DNA of 32,868 nucleotides from JBFLYZ01 sp040756415 (GCA_040756415.1 JBFLYZ010000041.1:1-32868), one strand, 5' to 3'; shown: positions 22,894-31,506, counted from the stretch's first letter. The notes: generated by a model from the letters alone, not told the origin. Numbers and translations are program-made.

Positions 22894-23439
22894 ATGAAAA
22901 GATTTATCCTCACCTTTATTTCGATCGCCTTCAGTGCTGCTATTTTCGCAGGAAATACCTACGTGGAATACTGGCCTGACGGGAAGAAAAAAGTGGAAGG
23001 CAGCTACAATGCTCCTGTTCAGATTAATGATAACGACAGCAAGGAGGTAAAAGCCGGTAAGCTGGCCAACGCGGTGAAAGTAGGTAAATGGACCTATTGG
23101 CACCAGAACGGTCAACTGGCCGCTGAGCAGTATTATACCAACGGAGCAATGACCGGTACCTGGAAGCAATGGTACCAGAACGGGGCCCTGGAGCTGGAGA
23201 TCAACTTCACCACGGGCGATGCGAAGATCTACTATCAGAACGGCCAGGTGGAAAGCACCGGCAAGATGCTGGATGGCATGCTGAAGGATGGTGCCTGGGT
23301 CAGCTATCACGATAACGGCACCAAGAACACCGAGGGCGTTTACAAGAAGAACCAGAAAGATGGTGTATGGAAATACTGGGACAGGGATGGCAAGCTGATC
23401 GGCACCGAGAATTGGAAGAACGGCCAACTGGTTCAATAA
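22894..23439 (+). CDS. Exported MORN-like (YwqK-type) repeat protein
   Basis: 181 residues with a signal peptide (MKRFILTFISIAFSAAIFAG). The mature part is built of about six short repeats of the MORN_2/YwqK type with the pattern GxWxxWxxNGxLxxE: YVEYWPDGKKKVEGSY, GKWTYWHQNGQLAAEQYY, GTWKQWYQNGALELEINF, AKIYYQNGQVESTG, GAWVSYHDNGTKNTEGVY and GVWKYWDRDGKLIGTENW. Annotators often label these 'antitoxin YwqK', but this copy is exported and has no toxin beside it, so a toxin-antitoxin role is unlikely. It is monocistronic and closed by a strong terminator. Confidence 0.88.
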   Translation: MKRFILTFISIAFSAAIFAGNTYVEYWPDGKKKVEGSYNAPVQINDNDSKEVKAGKLANAVKVGKWTYWHQNGQLAAEQYYTNGAMTGTWKQWYQNGALELEINFTTGDAKIYYQNGQVESTGKMLDGMLKDGAWVSYHDNGTKNTEGVYKKNQKDGVWKYWDRDGKLIGTENWKNGQLVQ

Positions 23440-23460
23440 CCGGATAAATGAATTATCTTC

Positions 23461-23491
23461 AAACCCATCCGCCTCAGCGGATGGGTTTTTT
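23461..23491 (+). terminator. Strong rho-independent terminator
   Basis: A perfect 12-bp stem AAACCCATCCGC/GCGGATGGGTTT with a CTCA loop is followed by more T residues (TTT). It ends the MORN-like gene. Remarkably, the next ATG (23497) is only 5 nt after the T-run. Confidence 0.9.
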
Positions 23492-23496
23492 GTTGA

Positions 23497-24981
23497 ATGG
23501 AAAAACATGTTTTAAGTAAATCTACCTTCATACGGGCATGCCAGTGCCTGAAGTCGCTCTACCTGTATAAGAACTTCTACCATCAGCGCGACCCGCTTAC
23601 CGCGGAGCAGCAGGCCGTGTTCTCCAGGGGATCGAACGTGGGTATGCTGGCGCGCAGTCTTTTTCCAGGTGGTACCGATGCCTCTCCGGAAAGTCCCATG
23701 CGCTATGCCGAATCGGTGGAGCACACGCGCAGGCTGATCGGAGAGGGAGCGGAGGTGATCTACGAGGCGGCTTTTCAGCACGATCAGGTGCTGGCCGCTC
23801 TTGATATCCTGGTGAAACGCGGGGGCAAGTGGTACGCTTACGAGGTGAAGAGCGCCACCCGCATATCCTCCACCTATCTGCTCGATGCCTCCCTGCAGTT
23901 TCACGTCATGAGCCAGGCGGGTATCGAGCCCGAAGACTTCTTTATTGTTCATATCAATAACCAGTACGTCAGGAAAGGTAAGATAGATCCGCATGGGCTT
24001 TTTTCCCTGGTTTCGGTAAAAAAAGAGGCCATGCAGAACCGTGAAGTGGTGCGCAGCCGTATAGCGGAAGCGAAGCGCGTGCTTGCGCAGAAGATGATAC
24101 CTGACATCGGGATCGGGGAGCATTGCTTTTCGCCCTATCCGTGCGATTACATGGGCACCTGCTGGAAAGATATCCCAACTGACTCGGTGTTTGAGATTGC
24201 GGGAATGAAGAAGAAGGAGCAGTTCGAGCTCTACAATGCGGGTATACTTGCCATAGGCGATGTTCCGGATGAGTATGCCCTTGCCCGTAGCGAAAGGATG
24301 CAGGTGGAGGGACACAAATCGAAGGCGCCTTTCATCGACAAGGCGGCCATCCGCGAATTTCTAAGGGGCATCTATTACCCGGTCTATTTTCTCGATTTCG
24401 AAACATTCATGCCGGCCGTGCCGATCTACGACCTTTCTCGGCCTTACCAGCATATTCCTTTCCAGTATTCGCTGCACTACAAGGCGGCCCGCGACAGCGA
24501 GGTGAGGCATTCCGAGTTCCTGGGCGAGCAGGGGCAGGATCCCCGGCACGAGTTCATCAAAAAACTGCTCATGGATACCGTGGGTAAAGGCGATATCCTG
24601 GTCTATAACGCGCAGTTCGAGAAAAGCGTGCTGCATTCGCTGAAGAACGATTTTCCCGAATTCGGTGAGCTGATCGATGAGCGCATTTCGCGTATCAAGG
24701 ACCTGATGGTGCCCTTTCAGCAGAAGCATTATTACCACCCGGCCATGAAAGGTTCGCATTCCATCAAGAACGTGCTGCCCGCGCTGGTGCCGGAGCTGAA
24801 GTACGAGGGTATGAAGATAGCCAGCGGCTCCATGGCCATGAGCGCCTACGAGCAACTGCAAACAGAAACGGACCTGTTCAGGATACTTGAAACACGCGAA
24901 GCCCTGCTGGAATACTGCCGCCTGGATACGCTGGCCATGGTCAGGCTCTTCGAGGCCCTGGAGAAGGCCGCTATGGATTAG
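23497..24981 (+). CDS. DUF2779 protein: Cas4-like Fe-S nuclease plus RNase H-like exonuclease domain
   Basis: 494 residues. The N-terminus LSKSTFIRACQCLKSLYLYK matches the opening of Cas4/AddB-type iron-sulfur nucleases. A PD-(D/E)XK core follows (LAALDILVKRGGKWYAYEVK, with D and E-x-K), and C210, C216 and C222 (CFSPYPCDYMGTC) with Cys15 or Cys17 can bind a 4Fe-4S cluster. The second half is DUF2779: YFLDFETFMPAVPIYD (DxE motif near 298), LVYNAQFEKSVL, and YCRLDTLAMVRL (D near 480), a DEDD exonuclease-like arrangement. A two-nuclease protein, related in layout to TM0106-type proteins. No Cas genes or CRISPR arrays are in the window. Its stop overlaps that of the convergent holin-family gene. 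Confidence 0.85.
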   Translation: MEKHVLSKSTFIRACQCLKSLYLYKNFYHQRDPLTAEQQAVFSRGSNVGMLARSLFPGGTDASPESPMRYAESVEHTRRLIGEGAEVIYEAAFQHDQVLAALDILVKRGGKWYAYEVKSATRISSTYLLDASLQFHVMSQAGIEPEDFFIVHINNQYVRKGKIDPHGLFSLVSVKKEAMQNREVVRSRIAEAKRVLAQKMIPDIGIGEHCFSPYPCDYMGTCWKDIPTDSVFEIAGMKKKEQFELYNAGILAIGDVPDEYALARSERMQVEGHKSKAPFIDKAAIREFLRGIYYPVYFLDFETFMPAVPIYDLSRPYQHIPFQYSLHYKAARDSEVRHSEFLGEQGQDPRHEFIKKLLMDTVGKGDILVYNAQFEKSVLHSLKNDFPEFGELIDERISRIKDLMVPFQQKHYYHPAMKGSHSIKNVLPALVPELKYEGMKIASGSMAMSAYEQLQTETDLFRILETREALLEYCRLDTLAMVRLFEALEKAAMD

Positions 24982-25334
24982 CCGGCCTCGTCCCTTTTTC
25001 TCACCGATTCGAGGATGGAGGTCACCATCCACATCACGATGCTGAACAGCAATGCCCACCAGAAGCTGCGCACGGTGAAGCCGTCCACAATGGCGTCAGC
25101 CATCATAATGATAAGGGCATTGATGGCCAGGAGAAAAAGCCCGAAAGTCACAAGGGTAAAAGGGATGGTCAGAAAGATCATCACCGGCTTTACCAGCGAG
25201 TTGAGAAAGGCCAGCACAGCGGCCACCAGCAGGGCGATAAGTACATTGCCGTCCTCTACCGTAACACCGGGAAGCAGGGCGGCCGTGATGATGACCGCGA
25301 GCGTTGAAATAAGCAGTTTGATAAGGAAATTCAT
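24978..25334 (-). CDS. Four-TM phage-holin-family membrane protein (YvlD type)
   Basis: 118 residues with four transmembrane helices: LLISTLAVIITAALLPGVTV, ALLVAAVLAFLNSLVKPVMI, IPFTLVTFGLFLLAINALII and a last one around 88-107. The NSLVKPVMIFLTIPFTLVTFG segment is typical of the Phage_holin_4_2/YvlD family, widely found on chromosomes without prophage, so lysis is not implied. It is the last gene of the fur-STAS-purA-OstA cluster, 21 bp after the OstA-like gene. Its stop codon overlaps the DUF2779 stop by two bases. Confidence 0.88.
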   Translation of the reverse strand: MNFLIKLLISTLAVIITAALLPGVTVEDGNVLIALLVAAVLAFLNSLVKPVMIFLTIPFTLVTFGLFLLAINALIIMMADAIVDGFTVRSFWWALLFSIVMWMVTSILESVRKRDEAG

Positions 25335-25355
25335 GGCCGCAAAGTTACGGATTTT

Positions 25356-26912
25356 TCAGCGGCTGAAAACATCGTTCTTCGCCACCGGCCGCTCCCCGAA
25401 ACGGTCTTTCATGTCCTTCAGCAGGAATTCATTCGGATTGATCTCGCTGATCGGGAAGATGGAGCCCTCCGGCTTGGTGATGAACGTGATCCTGTTCACC
25501 TCGTTTTCCTCGAAGAAGATCAGCATGTCGGTGCAATCGGTCTTATTCACGGAAAAGATCTCGCCCTGGTCGCGGGGGTAATAAACGGCCTGGCCGTTTC
25601 CTTCCACCTTGATCTTGTACAGCTTGTTCTTCATGAAATAAGCGGTCATGTTCTTTCCCTTCACCTGGTTGAACTTCACGCTGTCTTCGCGGGAAATGAT
25701 GAAGGCCGTGTTAGAGAGAACGAGGGAGCGGATCTCACCGCCACCGGTCCGTATCTCCACTTTTTCAGCGGTAAGCTGGTTCTTTTCCGACCACAGCACG
25801 GGCTGCCGGTACAGGCGCATGGTCGAATCGCCATAGGTATAGACCAGCGAATCGCATTTGCCCTGCATGTCGGATTTGAAGAATTTCACATGATGGTAGG
25901 CGTACAGAATGCGCTTGTCGTAATCGATCAGCTTTTTCCCGGCACTATCCTTCGTTTCATAGGTGGCCCGCAGGGTGTCTGCGTGCAGGAAAAGACTGTC
26001 CTTATCGTAGACCTGGGTAAGAAGGGCGCGGCCGGTGATGAGCGAGTTCTCGGTCTTTTCGTAGTATTCAGCGTAATTGCCGGTAATGGTAACGTTCTGT
26101 GCCGAATCGATCACCGAAACGTTCTTGATGGCCTTCCCGAAGCCGGCCTTGCGGTTATAGTAAATGCTGTCGCCTTTCAGCTTTTGCTCGCGGGTATTGA
26201 TCACCGCATTCTTGTTGAACTGGGAGACATCGCGGTCGGTATCGTACCAGCCGTTCTCGCAGTAAATGGTGTTCTCGTTGCTGACAATGGTGGTGGGGCC
26301 AAGGAAATAGGCCACTTTGCTGTAGGTATTATACAGCAGGGTATCGCACTTCATGGTGTACTGCGGGTTGACCAGCACTACGTTCTTTTTGAATGAGAAT
26401 TCCTTGGCCTTCGAATTATAGTAGCCGTGCTCGCTCTTCAGCGTATTATCCTTGCTGATGATGGTACCCCCGTTATGATAGCTTCCCACGGAGCTGTTCA
26501 GGTCGTAGGTCAGGTACTCGGTCTTGAGGTTCATTTCCCGGTCGCTCATGCTCACATTCTTCTGAAGCTCGGCTATTTTGGTGTTGCCATCGTATTTCAG
26601 CATATCGCCATATACCTGTATGGTATCGCCCTGCAGTATACGCACGTTACGGTAAGCCTCCAGCGAATTATTGGGGAACAGGTAAGCGCTGTCGCAGTAC
26701 ATGTCCACGTTCTCGTGCCGGAAATGCACGTGGCCCACCAGTTTTTTAACATCCTTGCCTTTTTTCTTGTCGCCCTCCATGTTGTCAGCGCTCCATTCGA
26801 TCTTTTTCTTCTTGCCTTCGTCTTTTTTCTGGGCAAAGGCCGGAGCGGGCAGCAGGAGCGCGAGCAGGATGAGAAGGGGCCGTATGCTGACGGGTAAGTA
26901 AGGGAATGACAT
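25356..26912 (-). CDS. OstA/LptA-like family exported protein
   Basis: 518 residues from the ATG at 26912; an in-frame TTG at 26930 gives six more residues and is less likely. The signal peptide ends near LLPAPAFAQ. The mature protein consists of repeated beta-jellyroll turns like the OstA-like N-terminal domain: WSADNMEGDKKKGKDVKKLV, GHVHFRHENVDMYCDSAYLF, NVRILQGDTIQVYGDMLKYD and ISKDNTLKSEHGYYNSKAKE. In proteobacteria LptA of this fold bridges the periplasm carrying LPS. Bacteroidota carry longer versions with the same repeats. A role in LPS transport or outer-membrane assembly is likely. It sits 21 bp after purA. Confidence 0.87.
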   Translation of the reverse strand: MSFPYLPVSIRPLLILLALLLPAPAFAQKKDEGKKKKIEWSADNMEGDKKKGKDVKKLVGHVHFRHENVDMYCDSAYLFPNNSLEAYRNVRILQGDTIQVYGDMLKYDGNTKIAELQKNVSMSDREMNLKTEYLTYDLNSSVGSYHNGGTIISKDNTLKSEHGYYNSKAKEFSFKKNVVLVNPQYTMKCDTLLYNTYSKVAYFLGPTTIVSNENTIYCENGWYDTDRDVSQFNKNAVINTREQKLKGDSIYYNRKAGFGKAIKNVSVIDSAQNVTITGNYAEYYEKTENSLITGRALLTQVYDKDSLFLHADTLRATYETKDSAGKKLIDYDKRILYAYHHVKFFKSDMQGKCDSLVYTYGDSTMRLYRQPVLWSEKNQLTAEKVEIRTGGGEIRSLVLSNTAFIISREDSVKFNQVKGKNMTAYFMKNKLYKIKVEGNGQAVYYPRDQGEIFSVNKTDCTDMLIFFEENEVNRITFITKPEGSIFPISEINPNEFLLKDMKDRFGERPVAKNDVFSR

Positions 26913-26933
26913 GGCGGCCGGGTCGAACAAAAA

Positions 26934-28217
26934 TTAAACCAAAACCTTGTTACGCATGATGGTTTGGGTGCGGTCGGGGCCGATGGAGATAATGGTCACC
27001 GGCACGCCCAGCTCCTCTTCGATAAAGCGGATATAGTCGCGCAATGCGGCCGGCATTTTATCCTCGGTGGTAATGCCGGTAAGGTCCTTGTTCCATCCTT
27101 TCATCTCCCGGTAAACGGGCTGTATGTTTTCGGGTGAGATGTCGTAGGGAATGCGATCATAGGTTTTGCCGTTGTGCCGGTAATGCGTGCATACTTTGAT
27201 CGTTTCGAAGGTGCTCAGCACATCGGCCTTCATCATGATGAGCTCGGTGACCCCGCTGATCATAATGGCGAACTTGAGCGCGGGAAGGTCCAGCCAGCCG
27301 CACCTGCGCGGGCGGCCCGTGGTGGAGCCGAACTCGTTGCCGATCTTGCGCATCAGGTCACCGGTTTCATCGGTAAGCTCAGTGGGAAAGGGGCCGCTGC
27401 CCACCCGCGTGCAGTAGGCCTTGAAAATGCCGATCACGTTGCCGATGCGGTTCGGGGCTATACCCAGCCCAGTACATGCTCCAGCGCAAACGGTGTTCGA
27501 AGAAGTAACGAAGGGGTAGGTCCCGAAATCGATATCGAGGAGGGAGCCCTGCGCGCCTTCGGCCAGTACGGTTTTGCCGGCCTTAAGGGCATCGTTCACA
27601 TAATGCTCGCTGTCGATGTGCTGCAGCTTCCTGACCTCATCTATGGCGGCAAACCAGGGCTTCTCCAGCTCCGGCAGGTCGTAGACGAACTTATAGGAGG
27701 CCAGTATCTGCTTATGCTTTTCTACCAGTTGCCGGTACTTTTCGCGGAACCCGGGGCTGGACAGGTCGCCTATACGGATACCGTTCCTGCCGGTCTTATC
27801 CATATAGGTAGGCCCTATGCCTTTCAGCGTGCTGCCTATCTTCTCTTTTCCCTTTGACGATTCGGATGCCGCATCGAGCAGGCGGTGGGAGGGAAGGATA
27901 AGGTGCGCGCGTTTGGATATGAGCAGCTTCTTTTCCACGTCAACGCCCATCTTGCGCAAGGCATCGATCTCGCGCATGAAGATCACCGGGTCAATGACCA
28001 CCCCGTTGCCCACCACATTCACCGAGTCATCGTGGAATATTCCCGATGGAATGATGTGCAGCACATGCTTGATGCCGTTGAACTCGAGCGTATGGCCGGC
28101 ATTGGGGCCGCCCTGGAACCGGGCGATGATATCGTACCGGGGCGTAAGAACATCCACTATTTTCCCTTTTCCTTCGTCACCCCACTGAAGGCCTAACAGT
28201 ACATCTGCTTTCGTCAT
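26934..28217 (-). CDS. purA: Adenylosuccinate synthase
   Basis: 427 residues, normal length. It joins IMP and aspartate with GTP to make adenylosuccinate, the first committed step to AMP. The GTP loop GLQWGDEGKGKIVD opens the protein (catalytic Asp in GDEGKGK), followed by the catalytic His motif GPNAGHTLEFNG, the IMP-binding region IGSTLKGIGPTYMDK, the PurA signature FGTYPFVTSSNT, and RPRRCGWLDL. It lies 8 bp after the STAS gene and is central in the minus-strand five-gene cluster. Firm identification. Confidence 0.97.
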   Translation of the reverse strand: MTKADVLLGLQWGDEGKGKIVDVLTPRYDIIARFQGGPNAGHTLEFNGIKHVLHIIPSGIFHDDSVNVVGNGVVIDPVIFMREIDALRKMGVDVEKKLLISKRAHLILPSHRLLDAASESSKGKEKIGSTLKGIGPTYMDKTGRNGIRIGDLSSPGFREKYRQLVEKHKQILASYKFVYDLPELEKPWFAAIDEVRKLQHIDSEHYVNDALKAGKTVLAEGAQGSLLDIDFGTYPFVTSSNTVCAGACTGLGIAPNRIGNVIGIFKAYCTRVGSGPFPTELTDETGDLMRKIGNEFGSTTGRPRRCGWLDLPALKFAIMISGVTELIMMKADVLSTFETIKVCTHYRHNGKTYDRIPYDISPENIQPVYREMKGWNKDLTGITTEDKMPAALRDYIRFIEEELGVPVTIISIGPDRTQTIMRNKVLV

Positions 28218-28225
28218 CCGGAATA

Positions 28226-28570
28226 TTATTTCAGTTTTTTTATTGCCGACTCCACATCTTTGGTCACCGCGAACACGCTGTTCAGCTTGGTGATCACCAG
28301 CAGTTCCTTGACCTTAGGCGTAACGTTGCAGATCACCACATCGCCCTCGTTCTTGCGCGCCTTGGTCAAGAGCACGATCAGCACGCTGAGCCCGCTGGAG
28401 TTGATGTACTTGAGCTTGCCCATATCGAGCACGAACCTGTTCTTGCCGCTTTCCACCAGCCGGTCGACCTCGGCTATGAGGTCGTTGGCCTGCTTGCGGT
28501 CGATCAGCTCGCCCATCATATTGAAAACGGGAAAGCCGAGGTCAGAGGTCATTTTGTATCCGAAAACCAT
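28226..28570 (-). CDS. STAS domain protein (anti-sigma factor antagonist type)
   Basis: 114 residues, a single STAS domain. The key phosphorylation loop KYINSSGLSVLIVLL is present with Ser58 in the position of the regulated serine of SpoIIAA/RsbV. In partner-switching systems an HPK-like anti-sigma kinase phosphorylates this serine and a SpoIIE-type phosphatase removes it. A phosphatase of that type is at 6458-8422, but it is about 20 kb away, so the pairing is only a hypothesis. It follows fur by 7 bp and precedes purA by 8 bp, so it is expressed with them. Confidence 0.9.
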   Translation of the reverse strand: MVFGYKMTSDLGFPVFNMMGELIDRKQANDLIAEVDRLVESGKNRFVLDMGKLKYINSSGLSVLIVLLTKARKNEGDVVICNVTPKVKELLVITKLNSVFAVTKDVESAIKKLK

Positions 28571-28577
28571 AAAGGAG

Positions 28578-29057
28578 TTATTTGCTGTTTTTTTTATGCT
28601 CGCAGGATCCGGCTTTGGCCAGCTTCTGGCACCTGCCGTACAGGTTGAGCGAATGGCTGCTGATGCTGAACTTCAGGATATCGCCCGCGGTCTTGGTGAT
28701 CTGCTGCAGGCGCGGGTCGCAGAACTCGAACACCTTATCGCAATCCTGGCAGATGAGATGGTCGTGCTGCTTGTACTCGAACGATTTCTCGAACAGGGCC
28801 AGGTTCTTGCCGAACTGGTGCTTGGTCACCAGGTGGCACTCCAGCAGCAGGTCCATGGTATTATACAGAGTGGCTCTGCTCACCCTGTACTTTTTGTTCT
28901 TCATGTGCGTGTACAGCGATTCGATGTCGAAATGGTCGCCCTGCGAATAGATCTCATCAAGTATGGCGTAGCGCTCCGGGGTTTTCCTGTGCCCGTGCTC
29001 TTCGAGGTAGGTCGTGAAGACCGTCCTTACTTTTTCCTTAACATCCGATACCGCCAT
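28578..29057 (-). CDS. Fur-family metal/peroxide-responsive regulator
   Basis: 159 residues. Winged helix at 20-85 (RKTPERYAILDEIYSQGDHF, YRVSRATLYNTMDLLLECHL) followed by the dimerisation and metal domain with HDHLICQDCDKVFEF (H, C and C ligands, CxxC) and a C-terminal GRCQKLAKAGSCEH pair that would complete a structural zinc site. It could be Fur, PerR or Zur; the ligand set does not decide. It heads the five-gene cluster fur-STAS-purA-OstA-holin, so metal state might control envelope and purine genes. Confidence 0.9.
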   Translation of the reverse strand: MAVSDVKEKVRTVFTTYLEEHGHRKTPERYAILDEIYSQGDHFDIESLYTHMKNKKYRVSRATLYNTMDLLLECHLVTKHQFGKNLALFEKSFEYKQHDHLICQDCDKVFEFCDPRLQQITKTAGDILKFSISSHSLNLYGRCQKLAKAGSCEHKKNSK

Positions 29058-29199
29058 GGCCCGTTCTGAGAGGTTTAAAATTAGTAAATAATTTGAATGC
29101 CGGAGCGCGTTTCTGTTCTGCGGAGAGGGGTTTTAGCCTTTTTCGGCCTCATTATAAAGGCCGGAGCGCAGTGGCCGCAGAGGGGTGAACGGGAGGGGC
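29058..29199. other. Non-coding spacer with duplicated GC-rich motif
   Basis: Between fur and rel no gene is seen. The 10-mer GCCGGAGCGC occurs at 29099-29108 and again at 29160-29169. Each is followed about 10 nt later by GC(G/A)GAGAGGGGT-like sequence. A hairpin CGGCCT-N8-AGGCCG lies between them (29144-29163), without a T-run on the side expected for rel. Probably decaying repeat. Confidence 0.45.
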
Positions 29200-31419
29200 T
29201 TAGCCTTCCCCGTCAATGCGCGTTACGGTCAGTACCCCGTTCACTTTTTTGAGCTTTTTCATGAGCTCGGTCAGGTGGTGGGTGTCGTGCACGAATACCA
29301 TGATAGTGCCTTCGAATATGCCGTCATTCGTATCAAAGCTGATGGAGCGCATGTTCACGTTCAGCTCGTCAGAAATGATCTTGGTGATATTGTTCACCAG
29401 GCCCAGCTCATCGATGCCCGTGATCTTCATACCGGCCAGGAAAGATATCCGCTCCTGGTTGGTCCACCGGGCCTTCACGATACGGTAGGCGTAATTGCTC
29501 ATGAGCTGTATGGCATTGGGGCAGTTCACGCGGTGTATCTTGATGCCCTCATTGATGGTGATGAAGCCGAACACGTCATCACCGGGTATGGGATTGCAGC
29601 AGGGGGAAAGCTTGTAGTCGATCTTCTTGAGGTTCTCCCCGATCACCAGCATATCGGAATTGCCGCGCACGTTCTTCACGATCTTTTCCAGTGAAGGCGC
29701 ATCGCTCTTTTTGGCGGCTGCCTTGTGCTGGAGCTTGCCGCGCTCCTCGGTGAAGTCCTTCAGGTGCTTGAGGTTGATGCTGCCGATGGCGATTCGGTAG
29801 AACAGCTCCTGGCTCGAGGGCAGGTGAAAGAAATTGGCCACCTCGTTAATGTTCTGCACGGTAAAGTCCAGCTTCAGGTGGGTGAACTTGCGCTCCAGGA
29901 TCTCCCGGCCGTCCTCGGCTATTTTTTTCTTGGCCTCCTTCAGGGCCGATTTGATCTTGGACTTGGCTTTGGCCGTTACCACGAATCCCAGCCAGTCCTC
30001 CTTGGGCGACTGCTTGTTGGAAGTGATCACCTCCACCTGGTCACCGCTCTTGAGCTGGTAGCTCAGGGGCACCAGCTTGTGGTTCACCTTGGCGCCTATG
30101 CAGGTCTCGCCCACGCGCGTGTGGATATCGAAAGCGAAATCGAGGGCCGTTGCCCCTACAGGCAGGGTACGCATCTCGCCCTTGGGGGTGAACGCGAATA
30201 TCTCCTCAGCAAACAGGTTCAGCTTGAAATCATCGATGAACTCCAGGGCGTTCTCGTCCGTGCTCTCCAGCATATCGCGTATGCGCTTGAGCCATTCATC
30301 GAGCTGGTTCTCCCTTTCCTGTGCCGATTCCTTGTACTTCCAGTGGGCCGCGTATCCTTTTTCCGCCAGCTCATCCATGCGCACCGACCGTATCTGCACC
30401 TCTACCCACTTGCCCTCGGGGCCCATTACCGTGGTATGCAGCGACTCGTAGCCGTTGGCCTTGGGCGTGGAGATCCAGTCGCGTAGGCGGTCGGGGCTGG
30501 GATGATAGAAATCCGTTACGATGGAATACACCCGCCAGCAGTCGGCCTTCTCGTTCTCGCCTTCGGTATCGATGATGATGCGTATGGCAAAAATATCGTA
30601 CACCTGCTCGAAAGGCACGCCCTTCTTCTTCATTTTATTGTGTATGGAGAAAATGGATTTCGGCCGGCCGAACACTTTGGCCTTAAAGCCCTGCTCTTCG
30701 AGTATTTCCTTGATGGGGATGATGAACTTATTGATGTACTTTTTCCTTTCCGGCTCCGATTCGATCAGCTTCTGCTCGATCTCGTGGTAAACCTCGGGCT
30801 CGGTATATTTCAGGCTCAGGTCCTCCAGCTCGGTCTTGATCACGTTCAGCCCCAGGCGGTGGGCGAGGGGGGCGTAGAGGTACAGCGTTTCGGACGCGAT
30901 CTTGAGCTGCTTGTCGCGCTTCATGCTTTCCAGCGTGCGCATATTGTGCAGGCGGTCGGCCAGTTTGATCAGGATCACCCGTATGTCGTCCGAAAGCGTC
31001 AGCAGTATCTTCCGGAAGTTCTCGGCCTGGATGGATTTGTTGACATCCGAAATGCCTTCGATCTTGGTGAGCCCGTCAATGATCTTGGCCACCTTCTCAC
31101 CGAACATGCCCTGGATATCGTCCAGCGACAGGTCGGTATCCTCCACCACGTCATGCAGCAGCGCGCAGACCACCGATGTGGTTCCCAGGCCGATCTCTTC
31201 GGCTACAATGCGGGCAACGGCAAGAGGATGGAAGATATAGGGCTCGCCCGATTTCCTGCGCATTTCCTTATGCGCCTCGAGGGCCACTTCAAAGGCCTTG
31301 CGGATAAGCAACTTATCGCCCTTTTCCATCCTGCGCTTGCAGGCCCGGAGCAGGGCTTTATAGCGGTTGAGAATTTCCTTTTTCTCCAGTTCCAGGTCAA
31401 TTGTCGTACTCACTGCCAT
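29200..31419 (-). CDS. Bifunctional RelA/SpoT (p)ppGpp synthetase/hydrolase
   Basis: 739 residues from the ATG at 31419. A longer open frame runs 153 codons further but reads into the divergent gene and past the promoter, so it is rejected. Order: HD hydrolase domain (H50; RRKSGEPYIFHPLAVAR; HDVVED with H89 and D90), the synthetase domain (RPKSIFSIHNKMKKK; the RLRDWISTPKANGYESLHTT loop; VEVQIRS), TGS (about 395-455), a helical and zinc-finger-like region with CCNPIPGDDVFGFITINEGI, and the ACT domain at the C-terminus. The basic RxRD in the synthetase resembles the RxKD motif of bifunctional enzymes, and the hydrolase residues look intact, so it is likely the main stringent-response enzyme. 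A TAACTTTA promoter lies 8 nt upstream. Confidence 0.95.
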   Translation of the reverse strand: MAVSTTIDLELEKKEILNRYKALLRACKRRMEKGDKLLIRKAFEVALEAHKEMRRKSGEPYIFHPLAVARIVAEEIGLGTTSVVCALLHDVVEDTDLSLDDIQGMFGEKVAKIIDGLTKIEGISDVNKSIQAENFRKILLTLSDDIRVILIKLADRLHNMRTLESMKRDKQLKIASETLYLYAPLAHRLGLNVIKTELEDLSLKYTEPEVYHEIEQKLIESEPERKKYINKFIIPIKEILEEQGFKAKVFGRPKSIFSIHNKMKKKGVPFEQVYDIFAIRIIIDTEGENEKADCWRVYSIVTDFYHPSPDRLRDWISTPKANGYESLHTTVMGPEGKWVEVQIRSVRMDELAEKGYAAHWKYKESAQERENQLDEWLKRIRDMLESTDENALEFIDDFKLNLFAEEIFAFTPKGEMRTLPVGATALDFAFDIHTRVGETCIGAKVNHKLVPLSYQLKSGDQVEVITSNKQSPKEDWLGFVVTAKAKSKIKSALKEAKKKIAEDGREILERKFTHLKLDFTVQNINEVANFFHLPSSQELFYRIAIGSINLKHLKDFTEERGKLQHKAAAKKSDAPSLEKIVKNVRGNSDMLVIGENLKKIDYKLSPCCNPIPGDDVFGFITINEGIKIHRVNCPNAIQLMSNYAYRIVKARWTNQERISFLAGMKITGIDELGLVNNITKIISDELNVNMRSISFDTNDGIFEGTIMVFVHDTHHLTELMKKLKKVNGVLTVTRIDGEG

Positions 31420-31427
31420 AGTGTAGG

Positions 31428-31435
31428 TAAAGTTA
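31428..31435 (-). promoter_or_regulatory. -7 box of rel
   Basis: On the minus strand TAACTTTA, 7 of 8 matches, ending 8 nt before the ATG at 31419. It confirms the chosen start. Confidence 0.5.
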
Positions 31436-31506
31436 CGAAAAAAGCGGCCTCCATCACTATACCCTCTCCAAACAAGAGGAGCGTTCACCGGATAGGGCTT
31501 TATTTT

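Noticed and set aside
22894..23439. Antitoxin (YwqK label)
   Set aside because: The protein has a signal peptide and no toxin partner; the family label alone does not support a toxin-antitoxin role.
24978..25334. Prophage remnant because of the holin-family protein
   Set aside because: The YvlD-type family is common on chromosomes, and no other phage gene is nearby.
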